Shown here: in pieces, positions 1-6,336 of the stretch
Numbering within the stretch: position 1 is the first letter of the stretch
Layout of the letters: every line of letters starts with the position of its first letter
DNA from: Clostridiales bacterium UBA4653
Lineage (GTDB): Bacteria; Bacillota; Clostridia; Oscillospirales; CAG-272
Assembly: GCA_002405565.1 (NCBI GenBank)
Contig: DHMB01000104.1
Location: 1-8,149 of the forward strand
DNA: 8,149 nucleotides
Direction of reading: 5' to 3'
Made by a program: the position numbers and the translations under genes
The notes under the pieces: model-generated
What the model was told of the DNA's origin: nothing
What the model saw: only the letters and a program-made list of their open reading frames with translations
Database searches by the model: none

Positions 1-14
1 GTATTATTCCCATT

Positions 15-103
15 TGGCGGAGAGGAAGGGATTCGAACCCTTGTGCGCTTTCGCGCAAACTGATTTCGAGTCAGCCCCGTTATGACCACTTCGATACCTC
101 TCC
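15..103 (-). tRNA. tRNA-Ser, anticodon CGA
   Basis: Read on the minus strand, this folds as a complete class II tRNA of 89 nt. The acceptor stem is GGAGAGG (97-103) with CCTCTCC (19-25), followed by a G discriminator and an encoded CCA (15-17). The anticodon stem GCTGA/TCAGT encloses the loop CTCGAAA, which puts anticodon CGA at 66-68, so the tRNA reads UCG serine codons. A long variable arm built on TGCGC-GAAA-GCGCA and the T-loop GGTTCGAATCC are both clear; a long variable arm is typical of serine, leucine and bacterial tyrosine tRNAs. It lies downstream of hemW on the same strand but has its own strong promoter (134-162). Confidence 0.97.
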
Positions 104-110
104 GTATATA

Positions 111-128
111 CCGCTGTTTTCACAGCGG
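111..128 (-). other. Small hairpin in the tRNA-Ser leader
   Basis: CCGCTGT (111-117) and ACAGCGG (122-128) form a 7-bp perfect inverted repeat with a 4-nt loop. It sits at the predicted transcription start of tRNA-Ser and downstream of hemW. No U-run follows on the minus strand (the next bases are TATATAC), so it is a poor intrinsic terminator. It may be a 5' leader structure removed during tRNA processing, or a weak 3' end for the lepA-hemW mRNA. Confidence 0.45.
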
Positions 129-133
129 ATAAG

Positions 134-162
134 ATTATATCATAAAAGAAACGATTTGTCAA
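134..162 (-). promoter_or_regulatory. Sigma-70/SigA-type promoter for tRNA-Ser
   Basis: On the minus strand there is a perfect -35 TTGACA (157-162), a 17-bp spacer and a perfect -10 TATAAT (134-139). A TG dinucleotide one base before the -10 makes it an extended -10 as well. The expected start is near 127, about 24 nt before the mature tRNA 5' end. The -35 lies only about a dozen bases past the hemW stop codon. This near-consensus form fits a stable-RNA gene. Confidence 0.88.
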
Positions 163-174
163 GAAAGAATAAAG

Positions 175-1314
175 TCAATCTTCGTCAAAATCAAGAATTT
201 CGCTGAGAATATAGTTTGAAACGAGCATACCCCTGCGGGAGAGCTTAAAACCGCCGGACGTTTTGACAACCAACTTCTTTTCAAGAAACGGCTTTAATCT
301 TTCGCCGTATTTTGCGATGAAGTCGCCGCCACAACGGAGCCTGTATTCGCCGAGGGAAATTCCTTCCGAAAGGCGGAAACCGAGCATAACATATTGCGTT
401 TCAAACTTTTTCGGCGTTATTTCCTCCGTACTGTCGATGAGAAAAACGGAAAGCGGATCCTCAATGAAATAATCTATATTTTTCACCTGCGAAAAGAGCC
501 GCCCCTCAAAGAACGACGCAGCCGCCGTGCCGAAGCCGAGATAGTCATTACATTTCCAATATTTCATATTATGACGACATGCATATCCGTCTTTTGCAAA
601 GTTACTTATCTCATATTGGCGGTATCCCCGCTCTTCAAGCGTCTTTGCCGAATCCATATACATTTTGTATTGAGCTTCTTCGTCCGGCAGACTTTCGGAT
701 ATGGCTTTATTATACGCAAAGGGTGTGTTTTCCTCAATTTTCAGCCCGTAAAAAGAGATATGCTCCGGAGAAAGCGCGGTGACAGTTTCGATTGTTTCAG
801 CCAGCTTTTCCGGCGTCTGACCCGGCAGGGCATACATAATATCAACGTTTATATTATCAAACCCCTCAAGGCGGGCGAGGAGGAACGAGCTTTCAAAATC
901 CTCATACGTATGTATGCGGGAAAGCGTTTTCAGCTCGTCGTTATGGGCGCTCTGAAGTCCGAGGCTGAGACGGTTTATCCCCGCGCTCCTGTAAACCGCG
1001 AGCTTGTCGCCGTCAAGGGTGCCGGGGTTTGCCTCCATGGAAATTTCTGCGTTTTTATCGACGTTGAACGTCCTTCTTATCGTGCCGATTACGTCAAAAA
1101 TGTCTTCTGCGTCTATATATGACGGAGTTCCTCCGCCGATATATATTGTATCGACGATATATCCCGCCGCTTTTTTTCCGTAACTTTCAATCTGCTTTAT
1201 AAGCGCGCGGCAATATGCCTTCGACGTTTCGCACGACGGAACGGAATAAAAATCGCAATAGGCGCATTTTTTGGCGCAATAAGGGATATGAACATATATT
1301 CCGAGCGATTTCAT
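175..1314 (-). CDS. hemW: HemW-like radical SAM heme chaperone
   Basis: A 379-aa radical SAM protein of the HemN/HemW family, of normal length. The [4Fe-4S] motif is C13-x3-C17-x2-C20, followed by D21-F22. True coproporphyrinogen dehydrogenase HemN has another Cys two residues after the third cluster Cys; Phe there points to HemW. Other family marks are GGGTP (60-64, SAM binding), EANPG (94-98), a GINRLSLGLQS segment (112-122), a YALPGQT loop (161-167) and H248-N249-x2-Y252-W253, the HNxxYW motif typical of HemW. A HemN_C-like domain fills roughly residues 300-375. HemW is known to bind heme and is thought to deliver it to membrane cytochromes; it is cytosolic or membrane-associated. An AGGAGG ribosome binding site (1324-1329) lies 9 nt before the ATG. 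The gene starts 18 nt after lepA ends, so the two are probably one operon, an arrangement common in Firmicutes. Confidence 0.93.
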   Translation of the reverse strand: MKSLGIYVHIPYCAKKCAYCDFYSVPSCETSKAYCRALIKQIESYGKKAAGYIVDTIYIGGGTPSYIDAEDIFDVIGTIRRTFNVDKNAEISMEANPGTLDGDKLAVYRSAGINRLSLGLQSAHNDELKTLSRIHTYEDFESSFLLARLEGFDNINVDIMYALPGQTPEKLAETIETVTALSPEHISFYGLKIEENTPFAYNKAISESLPDEEAQYKMYMDSAKTLEERGYRQYEISNFAKDGYACRHNMKYWKCNDYLGFGTAAASFFEGRLFSQVKNIDYFIEDPLSVFLIDSTEEITPKKFETQYVMLGFRLSEGISLGEYRLRCGGDFIAKYGERLKPFLEKKLVVKTSGGFKLSRRGMLVSNYILSEILDFDED

Positions 1315-1332
1315 ATTCCGTTTCCTCCTTTT

Positions 1333-3144
1333 TTATTCGTCGTCTCCGAGTTTGAGAACAGCCATAAACGTTTCCGGCGGGACTTCGACAGAGCCCAGCT
1401 TTCTCATACGTTTTTTGCCCTCTTTCTGCTTTTCAAGCAGCTTCTTTTTTCTTGTTATGTCGCCGCCGTAGCATTTGGCAAGCACGTCCTTGCGCATAGC
1501 CTTGACGGTCTCTCTTGCGATGACTCTTCCTCCGACAGCCGCCTGAACCGGTACCTCAAAGAGCTGGCGGGGGATATTATCTTTAAGCGCCTCGACAATC
1601 TTTCTGCCCCTTGCATACGCCTTGTCTGCGTGAACAATGAACGAAAGCGCGTCGACAACCTCCATATTGAGAAGAATATCGAGCTTGACGAGCTTGCTCT
1701 CCGCATAGCCCTTGAATTCATAGTCGAGGGAAGCATAGCCCTTTGAGCGACTTTTGAGCGCGTCGAAGAAGTCATAAATGATTTCGTTGAGCGGGAGCGT
1801 ATAATGCAGCTCCATCCTCGTTTTATCGATATATTTCATATCGATGAATACGCCGCGTCTGTCCTTGCAAAGCTCCATAATCCCGCCGACAAACTCGGAA
1901 GGGACGATTATGCTTGCGGAAACTATCGGCTCCTCGGCGACAGATATTTCATCCGGCGAGGGATACACGGCGGGGTTGTCTATATAAGAGGTTACGCCGT
2001 CCTTGGTTGTAATTTTATAAATAACGCTCGGCGCGGTTGTGACAAGGTCGAGATTGAACTCCCGCTCTATGCGCTCCTCGATGATTTCCATATGAAGCAG
2101 ACCCAAAAATCCGCAACGGAAACCGAAGCCCAGAGCAATACTCGTCTCCGGCTCAAAGGTCAGGGCGGCGTCGTTTAGCTGCAACTTCATCAGCGCATCC
2201 CGAAGATCGGGATATTTTGCGCCGTCTGCTGGATAAATTCCGGCAAAGACCATCGGCTGTGCCTTTTTGAAGCCTTCAAAGGGAATCGCCGTCGGATTGT
2301 CAACCTCTGTGACCGTATCGCCGACGCGCGTATCGGAAACGTTCTTTATGCTCGCCGTTATATATCCGACCTCGCACGCCGCAAGCTCCTTTGCGGGGAC
2401 AAGCCCGAAGGCGGACATATATCCGACCTCGGTTACGTCGAATATCGCGCCCGTGTTCATCATTTTTATCTTTGTCCCTATGCGGACTTTGCCGTCCGCA
2501 ACGCGCACATTTACGACAACGCCTCTGTACGAATCGTAATACGAATCGAAAATCAGGCATTTGAGCGGTGCTTCGGGGTCGCCCTTGGGTGCGGGAATGT
2601 CACTTACTATCTTTTCAAGCACGTCCTCGATATTCTGCCCTGTTTTTGCGGAAACGGCGGGGCAGTCCTCCGCGGGAATGCCGATGACATCCTCGATTTC
2701 ATTTCTTGTGCCTTCAATATCTGCGGAGGGGAGGTCGATTTTGTTTATGACGGGGATGATTTCAAGGTCGTTTTCAAGAGCGAGATATGTGTTCGCGAGC
2801 GTCTGCGCCTCGATGCCCTGCGTTGCGTCAACGATGAGCAGCGCGCCCTCGCAGGCGGCAAGGGAGCGGGAGACCTCGTAATTGAAGTCGACGTGTCCGG
2901 GGGTGTCGATAAGGTTGAATTCATAGTCCTCGCCGTTTTTTGCGTGATAATTCATCTTGACGGCGCGGGCTTTTATCGTTATTCCTCTTTCGCGCTCAAT
3001 ATCCATATTGTCAAGAAGCTGCTCCTCCATCTCGCGCGAAGAAACGCTCTGCGTCTTTTCGAGAAGCCTGTCCGCAAGGGTGCTCTTGCCGTGGTCTATA
3101 TGGGCTATTATTGAGAAGTTGCGTATGTTTTTCTGATTTGCCAT
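1333..3144 (-). CDS. lepA: Elongation factor 4 (LepA GTPase)
   Basis: A 603-aa translational GTPase, full length for LepA/EF-4. GTPase motifs are in order: G1 AHIDHGKST (14-22), G2 around RGITIKA (53-59), G3 DTPGH (80-84), G4 NKID (134-137) and G5 SAKTG (165-169). Beta-barrel and EF-G-like domains follow. The last about 110 residues are the LepA-specific C-terminal domain, including the IPRQLFEVPVQAA segment and a run of basic residues (ITRKKKLLEKQKEGKKRMRK). LepA binds the ribosome and has been linked to back-translocation, initiation and 30S maturation; it is cytosolic or membrane-associated. The start is placed at MANQKNIRNF, where LepA proteins normally begin and a purine-rich ribosome binding site lies upstream. 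An in-frame ATG at 3198 would add 18 atypical residues and has no such site. It is the first gene of a lepA-hemW unit. Confidence 0.97.
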   Translation of the reverse strand: MANQKNIRNFSIIAHIDHGKSTLADRLLEKTQSVSSREMEEQLLDNMDIERERGITIKARAVKMNYHAKNGEDYEFNLIDTPGHVDFNYEVSRSLAACEGALLIVDATQGIEAQTLANTYLALENDLEIIPVINKIDLPSADIEGTRNEIEDVIGIPAEDCPAVSAKTGQNIEDVLEKIVSDIPAPKGDPEAPLKCLIFDSYYDSYRGVVVNVRVADGKVRIGTKIKMMNTGAIFDVTEVGYMSAFGLVPAKELAACEVGYITASIKNVSDTRVGDTVTEVDNPTAIPFEGFKKAQPMVFAGIYPADGAKYPDLRDALMKLQLNDAALTFEPETSIALGFGFRCGFLGLLHMEIIEERIEREFNLDLVTTAPSVIYKITTKDGVTSYIDNPAVYPSPDEISVAEEPIVSASIIVPSEFVGGIMELCKDRRGVFIDMKYIDKTRMELHYTLPLNEIIYDFFDALKSRSKGYASLDYEFKGYAESKLVKLDILLNMEVVDALSFIVHADKAYARGRKIVEALKDNIPRQLFEVPVQAAVGGRVIARETVKAMRKDVLAKCYGGDITRKKKLLEKQKEGKKRMRKLGSVEVPPETFMAVLKLGDDE

Positions 3145-3148
3145 TTTT

Positions 3149-3158
3149 CCCTTCCTCT
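3149..3158 (-). promoter_or_regulatory. Ribosome binding site fixing the lepA start
   Basis: The minus strand reads AGAGGAAGGG followed by AAAA and the ATG at 3144-3142. The purine-rich stretch gives good anti-Shine-Dalgarno pairing (GAGG or GGAAGGG) at a normal distance. The competing ATG at 3198 is preceded by TTACACGAAA, with no such match. Confidence 0.7.
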
Positions 3159-3215
3159 GCGGATGATTTTTATGTTTACGGGATGACCGATAAATCATTT
3201 TCGTGTAACAGGAAT

Positions 3216-3244
3216 ATTATATCACGTGAATACGGTTTTATCAA
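3216..3244 (-). promoter_or_regulatory. Promoter of lepA-hemW
   Basis: On the minus strand, -35 TTGATA (3239-3244), a 17-bp spacer and a perfect -10 TATAAT (3216-3221), with an extended -10 TG one base upstream. The expected start is near 3209, leaving a leader of about 65 nt before the chosen lepA ATG. That leader holds a 7-bp inverted repeat, ATGATTT (3163-3169) with AAATCAT (3192-3198), of unknown meaning. Confidence 0.82.
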
Positions 3245-3264
3245 GTATTTTTTGGCGGGCGGGC

Positions 3265-3293
3265 TTGATAAATCGGCGGAGGTATGATATCAT
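3265..3293 (+). promoter_or_regulatory. Promoter of glyA
   Basis: On the plus strand, -35 TTGATA (3265-3270), a 17-bp spacer and -10 TATCAT (3288-3293), again with TG one base before the -10. The predicted start is about 3300, so the leader is only about 24 nt and has no room for a riboswitch. The -10 lies inside a perfect 12-bp palindrome, TATGATATCATA (3283-3294), which could be a repressor site or chance in AT-rich DNA. The -35 is separated from the divergent lepA -35 by 20 bp. Confidence 0.75.
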
Positions 3294-3323
3294 AATCATA
3301 AATAACACACACGGGGGTGCTTT

Positions 3324-4571
3324 ATGGCAGAGAAAAATATAGAAATAGTTAAAAATTACGATCCCGAGGTCGGGGCGGCAATGGAGGCGGAGCTTCTCCG
3401 TCAGAGAAGGGGAATTGAGCTGATCGCCTCGGAAAATTTCGTTTCGGAACCCGTTATGGCGGCGATGGGATCGATACTGACGAACAAATATGCCGAGGGC
3501 TTCCCCGGAAAGAGATATTACGGCGGCTGCGCCTGCGTTGACGTCGTTGAAAACATAGCGAGAGACCGCGCGAAGGCGCTCTTCGGCGCAGAGCATGCAA
3601 ACGTCCAGCCGCACAGCGGCGCGCAGGCAAACCTTGCGGTTTATTTTGCACTCCTCAAGCCCGGCGATACCGTCATGGGAATGAGCCTTGCCGAGGGCGG
3701 ACACCTTACGCACGGCAGCCCCGTCAATATGTCGGGAATGTATTATAATTTCGTTCCTTACGGCGTTTCCGCGGAGACGGGACGCATAGATTACGATGAA
3801 ATCGACCGTCTGGCGCACGAATGTCACCCGAAGCTGATAGTTGCGGGCGCGTCGGCATATCCGAGAACGATTGATTTTGAGAGAATTTCAAAGACGGCAA
3901 AGGACGTCAGCGCTTATTTCATGGTCGATATGGCGCATATCGCTGGACTCGTTGCGGCAGGACTTCACCCCTCGCCCTTCCCCTATGCGGACGTCGTCAC
4001 GACAACGACTCACAAAACCCTCCGCGGCCCTCGCGGCGGAATGATACTTTGCAAAGCAGAGCTTGCAAAACAGATAGATAAGGCAATCTTCCCCGGCACG
4101 CAGGGCGGCCCGCTTATGCATATAATCGCGGGGAAAGCCGTATGCTTCGGAGAGGCGCTCAAGCCCGAATTCAGGGACTACCAGAGTCGCATAATAAAGA
4201 ATGCAAAAGCGCTTGAAAAGTCGCTTGTAGCCGAGGGATTTTCGCTCGTTACGGGCGGAACGGACAATCATCTCGTCCTTGTAAACCTCATCGGCACGGG
4301 CGTGACTGGCAAGGAGCTCGAACACCGTCTTGACGAGGTCGGCATAACGTGCAACAAAAATGCCGTTCCGGGCGATCCGGAAAGTCCGTTTGTCACAAGC
4401 GGTATCCGTCTCGGTACGCCTGCGGCAACAACAAGAGGACTTTGCGAGGAGGATTTCACCCTCATCGGAAAGCTCGTCGCCCTCGCGACCTTCGATTTTG
4501 AAAACTCCGCGGACTATATCCGCTCGGAGGTTGATAAAATCTGCAAGAAGTATCCGCTTTATGAGGACTGA
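3324..4571 (+). CDS. glyA: Serine hydroxymethyltransferase
   Basis: A 415-aa PLP enzyme of normal bacterial SHMT length. It interconverts serine plus tetrahydrofolate with glycine plus 5,10-methylene-THF, the main one-carbon source for purine, thymidylate and methionine synthesis in the cytosol. Visible marks: ELIASENFVS (32-41, with the catalytic Glu), NKYAEGFPGKRYYGG (54-68), PHSGAQAN (96-103), VDMAHIAG (201-208, Asp and His near PLP), the Schiff-base lysine K231 in TTTTHKTLRGPRGG (226-239), FPGTQGGP (256-263) and SGIRLGTPA (359-367, with the substrate-carboxylate Arg). The ribosome binding site is GGGGGTG (3313-3319), which pairs with anti-SD through one G-U. The gene is divergent from lepA and has its own promoter. 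No terminator is evident after the stop codon, so read-through into cinA is possible. Confidence 0.98.
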   Translation: MAEKNIEIVKNYDPEVGAAMEAELLRQRRGIELIASENFVSEPVMAAMGSILTNKYAEGFPGKRYYGGCACVDVVENIARDRAKALFGAEHANVQPHSGAQANLAVYFALLKPGDTVMGMSLAEGGHLTHGSPVNMSGMYYNFVPYGVSAETGRIDYDEIDRLAHECHPKLIVAGASAYPRTIDFERISKTAKDVSAYFMVDMAHIAGLVAAGLHPSPFPYADVVTTTTHKTLRGPRGGMILCKAELAKQIDKAIFPGTQGGPLMHIIAGKAVCFGEALKPEFRDYQSRIIKNAKALEKSLVAEGFSLVTGGTDNHLVLVNLIGTGVTGKELEHRLDEVGITCNKNAVPGDPESPFVTSGIRLGTPAATTRGLCEEDFTLIGKLVALATFDFENSADYIRSEVDKICKKYPLYED

Positions 4572-4577
4572 TTTGCT

Positions 4578-4617
4578 GTCGGATGACGTCGGACTTTGTC
4601 GAAGTGCGTCGAAAGAT
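4578..4617 (+). repeat. Four GTCGRA repeats with exact 10-bp period
   Basis: GTCGGA at 4578 and 4588 and GTCGAA at 4598 and 4608 form four units spaced exactly 10 bp apart. Two more copies, also 10 bp apart, occur at 4680 (GTCGGA) and 4690 (GTCGAA) inside the start of the next gene, with another at 4711. The first block overlaps the -35 and spacer of the candidate cinA promoter. An outer 7-bp inverted repeat, TGCTGTC (4574-4580) with GACAGCA (4631-4637), brackets the block. It could be a phased protein-binding array, a decayed repeat element or chance. Confidence 0.6.
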
Positions 4618-4624
4618 GTATACT
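4596..4624 (+). promoter_or_regulatory. Candidate promoter upstream of the cinA-type gene
   Basis: -35 TTGTCG (4596-4601), a 17-bp spacer and -10 TATACT (4619-4624, five of six to consensus). The expected start is about 4631, giving a 47-nt leader to the ATG at 4678. The -35 matches only four of six bases, so this is weaker than the other promoters. It would let cinA, holA and downstream genes be expressed apart from glyA. Confidence 0.5.
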
Positions 4625-4677
4625 CTGCATGACAGCAGGATTATTTCCGCAAAATCATTGAACCGAGGTTTTGAATT

Positions 4678-5160
4678 ATGTCGGATAATGTCGAATATGT
4701 AAAGAAAATTGTCGAAACGCTGAAAGCGCGCGGAGAGGTGTTCTGCACAGCCGAATCGTGCACGGGAGGGCAGATTGCCAAAACAGTGACCGATCTTGCC
4801 GGCGTTTCTGCGGTATTTTTCGGCGGGGTCGTGTCATACGCAAACGAAATAAAGGAAAAGCTGCTCGGAGTGCGCCATGAAACGCTTGAAAAGTTCGGCG
4901 CGGTATCGGAGCAGACGGCGGCGGAGATGGCGGCGGGCGCTGTCAGGGCGCTGGACGTTGATTTTTCCGTCGCGGTGACGGGAATCGCAGGGCCGAACGG
5001 CGGCTCGGAGGAAAAGCCGGTCGGGCTTGTCTATATCGCCTGCGCGGACAGGAAAGGTAATGTAAAGGTTGCAAAAAACGTCTTTTCGGGCGACAGGAAA
5101 GCCGTCCGCGACCAAACAACGAAGACAGCGCTGCAAATGCTTGCGGACTTTGTCGGATAG
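4678..5160 (+). CDS. CinA C-terminal domain protein (NMN amidohydrolase, PncC-like)
   Basis: A 160-aa protein made only of the CinA C-terminal (PncC) domain; the N-terminal molybdopterin-binding-like domain of full CinA (about 410 aa) is absent, as in stand-alone PncC enzymes. Family marks are AESCTGG (25-31, with the candidate active-site Ser27), FFGGVVSYANEIKEKLLGV (47-65), VSEQTAAEMA (76-85), VAVTGIAGPNGG (98-109), KPVGLVYIA (113-121) and a GDRKAVRDQT segment (138-147). PncC converts nicotinamide mononucleotide to nicotinic acid mononucleotide plus ammonia, returning it to NAD synthesis. The DNA-uptake link of the CinA name need not apply here. A modest ribosome binding site (CGAGG, 4664-4668) lies about 9 nt before the ATG. 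The gap to holA is 84 bp. The family call is firm; the exact substrate is inferred. Confidence 0.92.
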   Translation: MSDNVEYVKKIVETLKARGEVFCTAESCTGGQIAKTVTDLAGVSAVFFGGVVSYANEIKEKLLGVRHETLEKFGAVSEQTAAEMAAGAVRALDVDFSVAVTGIAGPNGGSEEKPVGLVYIACADRKGNVKVAKNVFSGDRKAVRDQTTKTALQMLADFVG

Positions 5161-5244
5161 GCGAAAATCGGCGCAAAAATGTTTATAACTTTGTGGACAG
5201 TGGGGAAAACTCCATTAAATTCCATAAGATGAGGGAGGCTTCGG

Positions 5245-6333
5245 ATGGCGAAGAATGAAAGCAAAATACTTTCTCCGGAAGCTCTTCCGGACATAATATC
5301 GTCCGGAAAAGCCGAAACGCTCGTGTTTTTCGGCGAAGAGGACTATCTGAAAACCGTCTGGACGGAGAGAATTTCAAAAGCCGTGATGACAGCGGAAGGC
5401 TTTGACGTTTTCAACCGCTTCTCCGTCTCGCTTTCCGATGAAAAAAGCGGGCTCTCTTCCCTTGCGGACGCGCTTTTCGCCGCGCCCATGATGCAGGAGC
5501 TGACGCTTGTCGAGGTCAGCGATCTCGGAGCGATTGTCGGGAAGAGCTCCTCTGTCGACGCGCTTGCGGAAACGCTTTCGGGCGGCGGAGGCGACGCCTT
5601 CACGATACTGAATTTCCGCTCGGACGAGCTTGAAGCCGACTACCGTTTCGAGCAGTCCGCGCTTTTCAAAAAGCTGTCACCAATCTGTAAATTTGTAAAG
5701 TTTGATTTACTTTCGTCCGGCAAGCTGATTGCATGGGCAAAGAAGCTGATCGCGGGGAAAAACGGCTGTCTGTATCTGACGGACGAAGCCGCCGCCGCGC
5801 TTTGCGAGCTTTGCTCAGGACGGATGCTCGCCGTCCTTTCCGAGACGGAAAAGCTGGCGGCATATAAAAATTATGCGCAAAGCGGCGAGGCAACCCCGAT
5901 AACCGAGGAGGACGTCCGCGCTGTCTGCGTTCAGAACGCAAAGGACGATATGCCGTTTGCAATGTCAAATGCGGCGGCAAAATGGAACCTGCGCGAAATG
6001 TTAACCGTGCTTGACTTTTGTCGCGACATGCGCGAAGAACCGATATCCGTCATCGCGAAGCTCGGAAAGATATATTCCGAAATGCTGAAAGCAAAAACCG
6101 CCGTGCTCTCCGGTGTTTCCGTCGCCGGACTTGCAAAGGCGATCGGCATGAACGAATACCGGGCAAAGCTCGTTTATAAATCTGTTGAAAAAGTGCCGAT
6201 TACCGTCATTGAAAACGCGGTTCTCGAAACCTATAAAACAGACGTCGCTCTGAAAAGCACCGTCTCCGATAAATGGGGGCTTGTTTACGAGCTTGCGGCA
6301 AAAATCTATACACCCAAGTCATTGAGAGGCTGA
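5245..6333 (+). CDS. holA: DNA polymerase III delta subunit
   Basis: A 362-aa protein with the pattern of HolA, the clamp-loader delta subunit that opens the beta sliding clamp during replication. HolA is poorly conserved, so the call rests on several family-typical segments: FFGEEDYL near the N terminus (28-35), a loop and strand region ending in FTILNFRSDELE (119-130), LSETEKLAAY (198-207, matching the usual L-x-E-x-EKL-x-x-Y), TEEDV (220-224), a C-terminal helical collar domain with REMLTVLDF (250-258), KLGKIYSEMLKAK (272-284) and NEYRAKLVYK (303-312), and the closing KTDVALKST (331-339). As expected for delta, there is no Walker A motif. The ribosome binding site GGGAGG (5233-5238) is 6 nt before the ATG. 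The gene ends in TGA immediately followed by TAA, 3 nt before the next ATG. The length is slightly above the E. coli protein. Confidence 0.88.
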   Translation: MAKNESKILSPEALPDIISSGKAETLVFFGEEDYLKTVWTERISKAVMTAEGFDVFNRFSVSLSDEKSGLSSLADALFAAPMMQELTLVEVSDLGAIVGKSSSVDALAETLSGGGGDAFTILNFRSDELEADYRFEQSALFKKLSPICKFVKFDLLSSGKLIAWAKKLIAGKNGCLYLTDEAAAALCELCSGRMLAVLSETEKLAAYKNYAQSGEATPITEEDVRAVCVQNAKDDMPFAMSNAAAKWNLREMLTVLDFCRDMREEPISVIAKLGKIYSEMLKAKTAVLSGVSVAGLAKAIGMNEYRAKLVYKSVEKVPITVIENAVLETYKTDVALKSTVSDKWGLVYELAAKIYTPKSLRG

Positions 6334-6336
6334 TAA

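Noticed and set aside
394..1122. A 242-codon open frame on the plus strand
   Set aside because: It lies fully antisense to hemW, whose motifs are unmistakable; the translation shows no domain pattern and no ribosome binding site was seen.
3145..3198. An upstream ATG giving LepA 18 extra residues
   Set aside because: The added segment is basic and unlike LepA N termini, and no ribosome binding site precedes it; MANQKNIRNF has one.
3222..3827. A 201-codon open frame on the minus strand over the glyA start
   Set aside because: It is antisense to conserved glyA codons and both promoters, with no recognisable domains.
4572..4677. Intrinsic terminator after glyA
   Set aside because: The TGCTGTC/GACAGCA inverted repeat has a 50-nt loop and no U-run after it, so it does not qualify.
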